Positions 5,616 through 12,119 of a DNA stretch of 12,119 nucleotides are shown one piece after another. A program made the position numbers and the translations under genes. The stretch is taken from positions 1 to 12,119 of the forward strand of contig JAZUPV010000097.1 in NCBI GenBank assembly GCA_045605365.1. Reading direction: 5' to 3'. Positions within the stretch are counted from its first letter, which is position 1, and the number at the start of each line of letters is the position of its first letter. Source of the DNA: CAKVLS01 sp045605365 (GTDB lineage Bacteria; Bacillota; Clostridia; Christensenellales; UBA1242). The notes beneath the pieces were generated by a model. That model was not told the DNA's origin. It was given only the letters and a program-made list of their open reading frames with translations, and did no database searches.

Positions 5616-5651
5616 AAAAAGACTCGAGGAGGTATATACCCGAGTCTCTTT
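5616..5651 (-). terminator. Late operon terminator
   Basis: On the - strand AAAGAGACTCG (5651-5641) pairs with CGAGTCTTTTT (5626-5616), 11 pairs including a G-U; the 3' arm itself supplies the T run. The 14-base loop contains a GGTATATACC palindrome. It lies about 90 bases after the fibre stop and upstream of the early promoter, so it separates late from early transcription. The A-rich other side could give some termination of + strand transcripts. Confidence 0.8.
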
Positions 5652-5676
5652 CCCGAAAGGAGTATGATAATGTCTA

Positions 5677-5699
5677 TAGCTATACAAAAGGTATAACTA
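5677..5699 (-). other. Second hairpin in late 3' region
   Basis: On the - strand TAGTTATAC, loop CTTTT, then GTATAGCTA form nine pairs with one G-U. It lies between the fibre stop and the main terminator. There is no T run after it, so it is more likely a 3' stability element or the first of two tandem hairpins. Confidence 0.5.
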
Positions 5700-5738
5700 C
5701 ATTATTATTTTATCATTAATAATATTAAATTACAACTA

Positions 5739-6614
5739 TTATAATATTCTTTGTACTAAATCGTTAACAGTTGCTATTAATTGAGAAGCTCCTCCCTCTC
5801 TTGCCATTTTTAACTCTGTGCCGTCTGCAGAAAATATTGATAAAGTATAAATAGTATCACTTGCTGAATTTGTAAGCTTTAATGCTTTATAAGGTGAGGA
5901 ATTTCCTCCAGAGGTAATACCCTTATTATATAAATAATCAGCTAGAGTTGGAGCTGTAAAAGGTGTAGGGCTATCACTATATAACACACCCCAATAAGCA
6001 ATAGCTTGACCAGATAAAGCGAAAGTATAGCTATGCATATATAAAGGCTTGCCTCCTACCTCGTTGCCGTCTATTGTTAGCTTTTGAGTGTCGGCGTCAA
6101 ACTTTAATATATGCTGATTATCGCTTGAGTCTAAAGCTTTAAATTCAAAGCTTAAGCCGTCAGTCTCTAGCTCGGCGTTGCTTGTGAAAAATACTTTGTT
6201 TTTAACCTCATAAGTATAACCAGAAAATTCGCCGTCTAATCCAGTTTCAATAGTTGCGTCTGTGTAAATGTTGCCTATTGCTGTAATATCCCCGTCAGCT
6301 GTAATATTTCCGCCAGCTGTGATATTGTGTGTAATGTTAGCTCCGTCTCCCTTAATTCCTCCGCTAGCTTCTAAACTCCCGTTTATTTTTGTGTCCTCGT
6401 TAGCTACAATACTATTATCACTTAAAGATAACAATACGTTTTCACTAGGGCTTTTTATAACAACGTCGTTGTTTGATACGTCAATTATTTCCTTTCTTTC
6501 AGCGACGGCTTGGTCTATTTTAGCGTTTAGGTTAGTGTCTAGGTTTTCAATATCGTCCTTATTCTTTTGTACTTGTTCGGGTAAATTTTTTACCCCAGAT
6601 ATATAAATTGCCAT
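5739..6614 (-). CDS. Head/tail fibre or appendage protein
   Basis: Likely virion fibre that contacts the host surface; 291 aa. The N-terminus (1-45) contains LPEQVQKNKDDIENLDTNL, a coiled-coil-like anchor of the kind seen in phage fibre proteins. Residues 77-121 are a low-complexity beta-repeat with six-residue units such as NITAGG, NITADG, DITAIG, typical of trimeric beta-helix shafts. A globular C-terminal part (about 180-291) with aromatics (Y192, Y196, Y207, W208, Y212, Y228) could bind the receptor. It is last in the late operon, after the lower collar gene, where phi29 places gp12 appendages; it has none of the size or enzymatic look of gp12 (854 aa) and is closer in length to the phi29 head fibre gp8.5 (280 aa). 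AGGAGG precedes the ATG. Confidence 0.65.
   Translation of the reverse strand: MAIYISGVKNLPEQVQKNKDDIENLDTNLNAKIDQAVAERKEIIDVSNNDVVIKSPSENVLLSLSDNSIVANEDTKINGSLEASGGIKGDGANITHNITAGGNITADGDITAIGNIYTDATIETGLDGEFSGYTYEVKNKVFFTSNAELETDGLSFEFKALDSSDNQHILKFDADTQKLTIDGNEVGGKPLYMHSYTFALSGQAIAYWGVLYSDSPTPFTAPTLADYLYNKGITSGGNSSPYKALKLTNSASDTIYTLSIFSADGTELKMAREGGASQLIATVNDLVQRIL
6262..6333 (-). repeat. 18-base coding repeats in fibre shaft
   Basis: Units GCTGTAATATCCCCGTCA (6280-6297), GCTGTAATATTTCCGCCA (6298-6315) and a third, more diverged one (6316-6333), with a degenerate copy at 6262-6279, repeat in frame every 18 bases. They encode the six-residue shaft repeats. The nucleotide similarity suggests recent duplication or slippage, a way to change fibre length. 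Confidence 0.65.
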
Positions 6615-6617
6615 AGT

Positions 6618-7154
6618 TTAGTCCTCCTTATATAATATGGTTTCATTAGGTATTATATTAATAAATAAATACTTAAAGTGTGATAGAAACTCCTCGTCAT
6701 ATTGACTTGGTAGTGTATCAATAGCTACTAGATAAGCTTGTAGCTTGTTTGATAGGTTAGCTTGTAATGTTTGACTTGATATGTATTTTAACGGACTTAA
6801 AGGGCTAGAAACCTCGTCATTAGGGTTATTTGCGTAGTTTTGAATTGCCCTATTAAGCTCGGCGTAGTCCTCAAGTGTTAACTTGTAAGCTTCCCCTATA
6901 ATATACATACGTTTACAATATCTTTTAAATTCGTCGTCAAACGGAATAGCGAAAGCGTTATAAAATGCCTCTGGAGTGCTATAACGTACGTTAGCGTGTC
7001 CGTATCGTCTCATTAAGAGGTTATAACACTCCTCCATTATTCCTTGCTCGAAACTAGGTAGGTCGGCGTATTTAATAGGTATCTCATTACAATATGCTTT
7101 GAATACCTCAAAGTCTTTAAATAAGTCCTTTAAATAAAATGTTATTTTACTCAT
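6618..7154 (-). CDS. Lower collar protein (phi29 gp11-like)
   Basis: Probable lower collar/tail tube protein that joins the connector to the tail knob; 178 aa against 293 in phi29 gp11, so a reduced version. The sequence is mostly helical and acidic, with aromatic-rich segments (EECYNLLMRRYGH at about 41-53, FKRYCKRMYIIGEAYKL at about 76-92) and no enzyme motif. The call comes mainly from synteny: it follows directly on the connector gene, with an 8-base overlap (ATGAGTAA) that couples translation of the two partners. No database comparison was possible. Confidence 0.7.
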   Translation of the reverse strand: MSKITFYLKDLFKDFEVFKAYCNEIPIKYADLPSFEQGIMEECYNLLMRRYGHANVRYSTPEAFYNAFAIPFDDEFKRYCKRMYIIGEAYKLTLEDYAELNRAIQNYANNPNDEVSSPLSPLKYISSQTLQANLSNKLQAYLVAIDTLPSQYDEEFLSHFKYLFINIIPNETILYKED

Positions 7155-8163
7155 TTTCTTTGACCTCCTCCTCTAGCTCTGTAGTGTCCTCAAGAGCTTC
7201 CTTGTTTTCCTCCACAGATATTTCAGTGCCTAGACATCTATTCATATCGTTAGCCCACTCTTGTCTTAAATATAAGCCTACGTCATAAATAATATTGACT
7301 TGCTCTCTCTCGCCCATAAGCTCGCCAGAGTTTACACGCTCCTTTTTGTCTTGCCCGAAGCTCTTTGTTAAGATACCGCTTTGTTGACATCTTATAGAGT
7401 CATATTGTTTTATTACATTGAATAAGTCGCTTGCTTGTAGGTCGCTTGCTTGACTTATATTAGGCAAGCTTGAGGCGTTAGTGCAAACTATGAAAGGACT
7501 ATCACTTGAGAAGCCCTCCGCTAACTCTTGTCTAATTACGTCAGCTTGGTTTTCGTCTTGACATTGTATAACTATCTTTTTATTAGATACTACTACATTA
7601 ATATTGACCCTTTTTAAAGTCTCAACAATATCATTAATTAGTATTGTGTTTTGAGCGTATCTTGGCATTGGTATAAATGTACCGCAAGCTTCGGGGATAG
7701 AGTCTAGTAAGATACAAGCCTTTTTATCGTCTGGCTTTTCCTCTGGCATAAACATTTCAACCTTAAAGTCAGCACCGAAAAAGTTTTTACTAGAGTCGTC
7801 TGGTGTACGTCCGTTAAATGTTATAGGCTGGATAGTTGTAGGAAAGCCATAGGCGTTAAGGTCTCTCGTAGCTGTAAAAGGTAATACCCAGACAGCTCCG
7901 TTATACTTAAAGCCACATAAAGCTCCATAGTAGTAAAGCATACGCTCTAAATTCCAGCTATTTAAACCTTTAGGTAGATTTCTCCAGCGGTATTTATTAC
8001 AATTCTGGTTAAGGTCTAAATTGCTCCAGACCTTTCTATATTGCTCCTTATTAGGAGTATAAGGCACATAAGCCTTGTCTAGTGTATCGTTAAAAGTTAT
8101 ACCCATTTCCATAAGTAAGCCTCTTAACATTATTTTAGTTTTTTCATAATTCTTTTTTCCCAT
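7147..8163 (-). CDS. Upper collar/connector (portal) protein
   Basis: Dodecameric connector at the head-tail vertex, gp10-like, the docking platform for the packaging RNA and ATPase. The 338 residues compare with 309 in phi29 gp10. The N-terminal half has the aromatic/Asn-rich look of this family, e.g. NCNKYRWRNLPKGL (54-67) and RMLYYYGALCGFKYNG (74-89), followed by a beta domain. The C-terminal part is acidic (DTTELEEEVKENE at the end). The position, between tail knob and lower collar, is the same as in phi29. The ribosome site AGGAGG lies against the stop of the tail knob gene. Confidence 0.85.
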   Translation of the reverse strand: MGKKNYEKTKIMLRGLLMEMGITFNDTLDKAYVPYTPNKEQYRKVWSNLDLNQNCNKYRWRNLPKGLNSWNLERMLYYYGALCGFKYNGAVWVLPFTATRDLNAYGFPTTIQPITFNGRTPDDSSKNFFGADFKVEMFMPEEKPDDKKACILLDSIPEACGTFIPMPRYAQNTILINDIVETLKRVNINVVVSNKKIVIQCQDENQADVIRQELAEGFSSDSPFIVCTNASSLPNISQASDLQASDLFNVIKQYDSIRCQQSGILTKSFGQDKKERVNSGELMGEREQVNIIYDVGLYLRQEWANDMNRCLGTEISVEENKEALEDTTELEEEVKENE

Positions 8164-8172
8164 AAAGTCCTC

Positions 8173-10122
8173 CTATACTAAATAATTTACGGCTTCAAGG
8201 TCTAAATTATCATTATACCAAAAACGATTAGTTTTAGATAAAATATCTTTTAATCTGTTAAATTCTTTGGTACTTATAGATAATGAGTCATAAGTTAAAT
8301 ATAAGCTTAATACGTCATAATTAATATGTGTATATAATAATTGACTTAAGCTAGAATAAACCTTGTTTTTAGGTGTACCCTCAAGCTTAAAGCTATCAAG
8401 TACTACTTTCTTATTCCAATTACTTATAGTTAAATAATCTAATTTAGGTCTTATTCCGTCAACGGAAAGGTTAAAATAAGGGTCTCCGTTTCCATTTGAT
8501 AAGCCGTCTGGTGCTTGTTGCATATTCTCACGCTCTAATTGTTGATTATATGTCTTCGCGAATAAAGACAATCCAGCGTTAAGTCCTCCTCCTAAAGTTA
8601 AGTTTTGAGGCTTTGTAAAGCTTTGCACTAGACTAATTGTGTTGTTAAATTGTGTCTGTAGGAAATAGTTTTTATTATTCGCTAAATAGTCCGCCCACTG
8701 ATTAGTCAATAAAGGCTCGCTAAAGTCTAAAGAAGCTATTAGACCCGTATAGTCTTTACTATTTGCGTCCGTATAATAATTACTATAACCTAGGTCGTAA
8801 TTAAAACGTAAATATATTTTTGATATACCTACTTGTAAAACCTCCGTATAAGATAATGCTAATTTATCTGTATAGTCATTAATTAAAGCAAGAGGGTTAT
8901 AGTCGTATATCTGTGAGGCTATTCTTAATCTAAATGTTGAATAATTTGAGTCCATTAATTTAGTATTTGTCTCTTTTGCTTCCGCTTCTGTTAAATTTAT
9001 CATTTTGATAGGGTTGTCGACCTCGCACTCTATAGTAGTATCCTTTTGATAAATACCAGATATAAACATATTGTTTGCGTTTTCTTTAGTAAGAGCTACT
9101 TGTTGTCCCGACTCATTTCCTCCTAAATAATAAAGGACATTTTGTCCTATTACATAGCTATTAGTAGCGTCAATAGTATTTGAAATTATTAAGTCGCCGT
9201 TAGCGTCTATTGAAAATCTTGACATAATAGTATCTGTATTATAAGGACAGATATTAGAATATTTCTCTTGAATACAATAAGTACCTATAGGGTAATTATC
9301 GCTTATTGTGGTAAATAAGCTGTCAAGTGCTACCTCTGTAAGCTTTCCATATCTTGCACCAGTGTAATTATATGTTAAATAAATCTTTTTTGTACTATTC
9401 TTTTTATAGATAGGTACACAAAAAACAGAATACGGCAAAGAAACGCCCTTGTCTCCTAAAAATACAGAGCTTATATTGACAATAAGTCCGTTAGTGCTTG
9501 TATTGTTTATTACTGGAGCTTTTAATTGGTTATTAATTACAGCAAAAATATATTTCCAGCAAGCTATATTGTCATTAAGCCATTTGTTTACGTTGTCGTC
9601 ATTTGTATATTTAAAGAAAATATCGCTAGTTATCTGGTTAAATTTAGCGGGGCTGTCTCCCGTATTAATAATAGTCTCCTCGCTAGGTATCAACTCGTAT
9701 GTATTATTATTTTTGAATACGTTGCCACCCGTCCATTGTTTTACATAAATATTTTTTATTCTAGTCCTATTCTTAACGAAATTAGTTTGTATGTCGTCAA
9801 GGTCAAGGGCTACTTGTACTTGGTTAGAGGAGTCTTGTCTTATATCTGTTATGAAATAATATCTGTATGTATTCTTTATTGTATTCCATACGATAGCGTA
9901 ATTACATTTAAGTAGTGTCTCGGCGTCTCTGCCAGACTTGTCTCTAAATATAATTGTAGTTGTTATATTGTCGTTTAGGTTAAAATTATTTAATTCGTTC
10001 CAGTATAGCCCTAACCCAGCAAAGTAAGTCTGTTGCTCTGTCGTATCTTGAAAAAGGCGGACATCTTGCCCGCCTCTATTCCACCATACATTAGTTAGAG
10101 CTACTTTATAGCCTAAAGCCAT
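8173..10122 (-). CDS. Tail knob protein (phi29 gp9-like)
   Basis: Distal tail tube/knob through which DNA leaves; the largest gene, 649 aa against 599 in phi29 gp9. The first 125 residues carry family-like features: an N-terminal strand followed by NVWWNRGG (11-18), a YYFITDIRQD strand, and LDLDDIQTNF. The middle is Asn/Tyr-rich beta structure. Around 510-522 there is only a short Gly/Leu stretch (GGGLNAGLSLFA), much smaller than the long hydrophobic loops that in phi29 gp9 form a membrane pore, followed by a conserved-looking GDPYFNLSVDGIRP. No lysozyme or peptidase motif is seen. AAGGAGG lies eight bases before the ATG. It sits between capsid and connector genes, as in phi29. Confidence 0.88.
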   Translation of the reverse strand: MALGYKVALTNVWWNRGGQDVRLFQDTTEQQTYFAGLGLYWNELNNFNLNDNITTTIIFRDKSGRDAETLLKCNYAIVWNTIKNTYRYYFITDIRQDSSNQVQVALDLDDIQTNFVKNRTRIKNIYVKQWTGGNVFKNNNTYELIPSEETIINTGDSPAKFNQITSDIFFKYTNDDNVNKWLNDNIACWKYIFAVINNQLKAPVINNTSTNGLIVNISSVFLGDKGVSLPYSVFCVPIYKKNSTKKIYLTYNYTGARYGKLTEVALDSLFTTISDNYPIGTYCIQEKYSNICPYNTDTIMSRFSIDANGDLIISNTIDATNSYVIGQNVLYYLGGNESGQQVALTKENANNMFISGIYQKDTTIECEVDNPIKMINLTEAEAKETNTKLMDSNYSTFRLRIASQIYDYNPLALINDYTDKLALSYTEVLQVGISKIYLRFNYDLGYSNYYTDANSKDYTGLIASLDFSEPLLTNQWADYLANNKNYFLQTQFNNTISLVQSFTKPQNLTLGGGLNAGLSLFAKTYNQQLERENMQQAPDGLSNGNGDPYFNLSVDGIRPKLDYLTISNWNKKVVLDSFKLEGTPKNKVYSSLSQLLYTHINYDVLSLYLTYDSLSISTKEFNRLKDILSKTNRFWYNDNLDLEAVNYLV

Positions 10123-10139
10123 AAGATAGCACCTCCTTA

Positions 10140-11108
10140 TTAAATTACGTTTTTAACAAACTTAATACCGATAGCGTTCTTAAAGATACCCATACCATAA
10201 GCAAAGTGTAAGAAGCTATTAGTAAATAAAGTTGAAGCGTCTGTAAAAGACATTTGTAGCTTGTAATAGTCAGCCATAGCTAACTTATCCTTATCGAATA
10301 AGAAAGCGATAGTATTTGACTCGTTATTGGCTGTAAAGATGTCCTCGTTAAGTACGTCTTTAGTTAAGCCGTCAATCATTTCGCCCACTTTGTCGCTATG
10401 GTATAATGAAGCCATAGCGTTAGCTAAAAACTCTGTTTCGTAAGTATCGTTCATAATTAATCTTAATTGGTTTTTATCTACAGCTGTCATAGTTGTTGCA
10501 ACGTCTGTGTAAGCTGTTGACTTATAAGCTAAATTATTAATTGTCTTACGAATAACTCTTGCAATTTCTGTCGCGTTCCATTGGATAGCTCCTTGTAAGT
10601 CAGCACCAGATAAGCCCGTTAAGTCTAATTGATTAATTTGAATTGTTTGAGTTGCTTGAGTTGGAGTCCAAGCGAATAACTCGGCTACTAATTGGTCAAA
10701 CTCGAAGAATTTTTGTGTATCTTCCATTAAGCTATATAAATAGTTAAGGAAAGTATCAACAAGTGTACCCTCTGGTACAGCGTCATACATTAATTGGCGT
10801 GATACAGATAGAGGGATAAATTTGTAAGAGTCAATTTCGATAATTTCTTGTGCTACAGCTGGAGGTGTAATTGTTAATACGCTAGATGTAGTAGAAAGGT
10901 TGTTAACTGGCTGTAATGATTTCTTAAAAGTAAATACAATACCTTTTCCAGAGTCAACTTTTCCTACTTTACAATTATCAACAAAGTCTCTAACCATAGA
11001 TGTAGAGTGTAATGTGTCTTTAAATCTTAATTGATTTACAAAAGACGTAATGCTCGCTAAAAATTGAGAAGCGGGCAAAGTATAGTTAGGTAAATTACTA
11101 ATTGCCAT
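10140..11108 (-). CDS. Major capsid protein (phi29 gp8-like)
   Basis: Main shell protein, expected HK97 fold; 322 aa, shorter than phi29 gp8 (448 aa) and without an added C-terminal Ig-like domain. The pattern suits the family: a helical N-terminal segment (about 10-45), an extended beta region (about 50-110, with IIEIDSYKFIPLSVSRQLMYD), a long helical spine (about 118-146), and a C-terminal beta/helix domain ending in FAYGMGIFKNAIGIKFVKNV. Its place, after a small coiled-coil scaffold candidate and before the tail knob, agrees with phi29 gp7-gp8-gp9. There is a strong site AAGGAGG six bases ahead of ATG and no terminator on either side. Confidence 0.85.
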   Translation of the reverse strand: MAISNLPNYTLPASQFLASITSFVNQLRFKDTLHSTSMVRDFVDNCKVGKVDSGKGIVFTFKKSLQPVNNLSTTSSVLTITPPAVAQEIIEIDSYKFIPLSVSRQLMYDAVPEGTLVDTFLNYLYSLMEDTQKFFEFDQLVAELFAWTPTQATQTIQINQLDLTGLSGADLQGAIQWNATEIARVIRKTINNLAYKSTAYTDVATTMTAVDKNQLRLIMNDTYETEFLANAMASLYHSDKVGEMIDGLTKDVLNEDIFTANNESNTIAFLFDKDKLAMADYYKLQMSFTDASTLFTNSFLHFAYGMGIFKNAIGIKFVKNVI

Positions 11109-11125
11109 TTTTGTCCTCCTTAATT

Positions 11126-11455
11126 TTAATGGTCTAAATCAATGGAGTCAGCTATGTACTCGGCAAGCTCTTTTTTAGAAATGCCGTCCTCATATCCTTT
11201 ATATATAATCTGTGCGAAGCTTTGTACGGCTGGGTGTATTCCCTCCGCCCTAAATTCTCTGTTAGGGTTTCTCTTTTGCCACTCCTCGCGACCATATTGG
11301 ATATATTCCCCTAAAAGTAATAAATAATCTAGGTCGGTAAAAGACGCTCCAGTGCCTTTATGTGCTAAAGGTCTAAAGCTTGACTTTCCCTTATTCATAG
11401 CACTTATAGGGTATTGTTCGGCTTTGGATATGCTTTGTATTTTATTTCTAGCCAT
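11126..11455 (-). CDS. Unknown virion-operon protein (109 aa)
   Basis: Not recognised. A 109-aa protein with a basic N-terminal third (about 1-33: MARNKIQSISKAEQYPI, then MNKGKSSFRPLAHKG) and a helical acidic remainder (YLLLLGEYIQYGREEW, IYKGYEDGISKKELAEYI). There is no membrane segment. It lies between the coiled-coil scaffold candidate and the capsid gene; its ATG overlaps the previous TAA region (GAGTAAATG), with the ribosome site AGGAC inside the upstream gene, so translation is coupled. It may be a minor capsid, scaffolding or assembly factor, by position only. Confidence 0.75.
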   Translation of the reverse strand: MARNKIQSISKAEQYPISAMNKGKSSFRPLAHKGTGASFTDLDYLLLLGEYIQYGREEWQKRNPNREFRAEGIHPAVQSFAQIIYKGYEDGISKKELAEYIADSIDLDH

Positions 11456-11656
11456 TTACTCAAAGTCCTCCATTAATTTTTTATTTGTGCTTCTTGTTGT
11501 TGTATGTAGGCTTAACTCGTGTAAAGCCTCGTTTTTGACCTCTAGGTCGTGCTTTGCAGACTCTAAAGCACTAATTTTGTCTGTTAGCTCTTTGTTTTTA
11601 GCTCTCTCTTTTTCAAGGTCGGCTAAAGCTGTTTTTAGCTCGTCATTTTCTGGCAT
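11456..11656 (-). CDS. Coiled-coil protein, scaffold candidate (66 aa)
   Basis: 66 aa, almost wholly a charged coiled coil: from residue 5 to about 50 Leu/Ile/Ala heptad positions (ELKTALADLEKERAKNKEL, then ISALESAKHDLEVKNEAL) alternate with Glu/Lys. The end is more basic and then acidic (STNKKLMEDFE). phi29 scaffold gp7 is a 98-aa helical dimer encoded just before the capsid gene, so an internal scaffold is the best reading; here one further small gene intervenes. An alternative is a spanin-like or regulatory coiled coil. The ribosome site GAGGAC lies within the end of the holin-like gene, whose stop is four bases upstream of this start. Confidence 0.6.
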   Translation of the reverse strand: MPENDELKTALADLEKERAKNKELTDKISALESAKHDLEVKNEALHELSLHTTTRSTNKKLMEDFE

Positions 11657-11659
11657 TTG

Positions 11660-11971
11660 CTAAAAGTCCTCGTTTCCTTTAGATTTTTCCTCGTAGTCTT
11701 TAACAGCTTCTTTTATAGCCTTGACATAAGGAGACGCTCCCTCTTTGCCCTCCTTAATTGCCTTAAGTATGTCCTCGGCTGTTAAAGTGCCCTCGTCAGC
11801 CTTTCTCTTTATTCTGTTATAAATTAATATAAACAAAGAAAGTAAGCCAAACAAGGCGGATATTATTGTGCCGACCATACCCACAACAGATGTAATATTG
11901 TCAGCCCAAGCCACGCTCGAGATAACGCTACCCGTAAGAGAGGCTAGACAAGTCGTATGTATCTTTGCCAT
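11660..11971 (-). CDS. Holin-like membrane protein, candidate lysis gene
   Basis: 103 aa. Residues 6-23 form a weakly hydrophobic, Ser/Gly/Ala/Thr-rich segment ending in AWA-DN, which could be a signal peptide or a releasable first membrane segment like that of pinholins. Residues 26-52 (VVGMVGTIISALFGLLSLFILI core) form a clear membrane helix, followed by basic NRIKRK and a long charged tail to 103, as in holins. It is the first gene after the right ITR promoter, with a leader of only about 14 bases and the ribosome site AGGAGGG. No lysozyme or amidase gene accompanies it. It could also be a membrane-anchored assembly protein. Confidence 0.6.
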   Translation of the reverse strand: MAKIHTTCLASLTGSVISSVAWADNITSVVGMVGTIISALFGLLSLFILIYNRIKRKADEGTLTAEDILKAIKEGKEGASPYVKAIKEAVKDYEEKSKGNEDF

Positions 11972-11987
11972 ATAAAGCCCTCCTATA

Positions 11988-12072
11988 TAAATACTAACAT
12001 AATGTAAGGGTTATGTCAATAGCTTTGTATGTACTACACGGACATATCCTTGTATGCCATACACGGACAGAT
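11988..12072. repeat. Right inverted terminal repeat
   Basis: Ungapped partner of bases 1-85 (base n pairs with 12073-n), with 13 differences. The -35 box and the 13 bases covering the extended -10 region are unchanged, and differences cluster in the promoter spacer and between the tandem units. It holds a second set of the two 25-base units (12023-12072). It would be the right replication origin and promoter region. Confidence 0.9.
11991..12019 (-). promoter_or_regulatory. Right ITR promoter (late virion operon)
   Basis: On the - strand: TTGACA (12019-12014), 17-base spacer, TAGTAT (11996-11991) with an extended TG. It is the mirror copy of the left promoter. The predicted start near 11984-11985 falls just before the ribosome site of the holin-like gene, so the leader is about 14 bases. 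It is the only strong promoter I see for the eight-gene late operon. Confidence 0.85.
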
Positions 12073-12119
12073 AGGCTCTGTTTGTTCGGGAGAGACGGAC
12101 TAAATATGTACCTTTACTC
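12073..12119. other. Right terminal segment beyond the ITR match
   Basis: 47 bases with no counterpart at the left edge. Read from the right end they begin GAGTAAAGGTACAT; AAAGGTA, five bases in, recalls the AAAGTA terminus of phi29, where a short terminal base repeat lets the terminal protein slide back. A third, partial copy of the ITR unit lies at 12081-12100 (AGTCCGT, then GAACAAA). Whether base 12119 is the real terminus cannot be told here. Confidence 0.5.

Noticed and set aside
5484..5687. N-terminal extension of the 73-aa early gene to a 141-aa protein
   Set aside because: The extension would run through the late terminator, the direct repeats and the early promoter, and has no ribosome site, whereas the ATG at 5483 has AAAGGAG.
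5658..5696. Tiny + strand reading frame (MSIAIQKV) behind AAAGGAG at about 5656-5662
   Set aside because: Only eight codons, on the strand opposite to the neighbouring genes, with no promoter seen; its bases are explained by the - strand hairpin.
6268..6606. 112-aa + strand open frame opposite the fibre gene
   Set aside because: Shadow of the repetitive fibre coding sequence; no ribosome site and an implausible low-complexity product. The other opposite-strand frames at 647-889, 2192-2380, 9449-9915 and 11142-11663 were dropped for the same reasons.
228..11971. Mollicute host with TGA read as Trp, suggested by the small genome, lack of endolysin and lack of TGA stops
   Set aside because: All genes stay open under the standard code, Trp is encoded by TGG, and ribosome sites are strong AGGAGG; a TGA-as-Trp phage should contain in-frame TGA.

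Overview
The window is, almost end to end, the linear genome of a very small tailed phage of the phi29 type (protein-primed DNA replication, short non-contractile tail). The evidence is a family B protein-primed DNA polymerase, a terminal-protein-like gene beside it, an SSB-like gene, a gp16-type packaging ATPase, the block capsid / tail knob / connector / lower collar in phi29 order, and an 85-base imperfect inverted repeat at the two ends. The DNA is AT-rich, nearly every gene has a strong AGGAGG-type ribosome binding site, and Trp is read from TGG, which points to a low-GC Gram-positive (Firmicutes-like) host. At about 12.1 kb it is much smaller than phi29 (about 19 kb). The right side runs 47 bases past the point where the left side of the inverted repeat begins, so the left terminus is probably cut short here.

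Layout. 1-85: left inverted terminal repeat (ITR) with an inward-facing promoter. 89-197: a leader that folds like the phi29 packaging RNA (pRNA). 228-1382 (+): packaging ATPase, the only gene on this strand. 1372-1403: a bidirectional terminator shared with the convergent polymerase gene. 5483 down to 1379 (-): early/replication operon of four small unknown genes, SSB-like, terminal protein and DNA polymerase, driven by a promoter at 5524-5551 with two 16-base repeats, 21 bases apart, just upstream. 5616-5651: terminator separating late from early genes. 11971 down to 5739 (-): late operon of holin-like/lysis candidate, coiled-coil scaffold candidate, 109-aa unknown, major capsid, tail knob, connector, lower collar and fibre, driven by a promoter inside the right ITR.

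How it works together (inference). The ITR carries the same promoter at both ends, so the packaging ATPase (left end, + strand) and the virion operon (right end, - strand) can be switched on together although they lie at opposite ends of the genome. The internal promoter serves the replication genes. The most interesting element is the candidate pRNA, encoded directly in front of the ATPase it would serve. No endolysin or tail-associated peptidoglycan hydrolase is recognisable. No gene ends in TGA.
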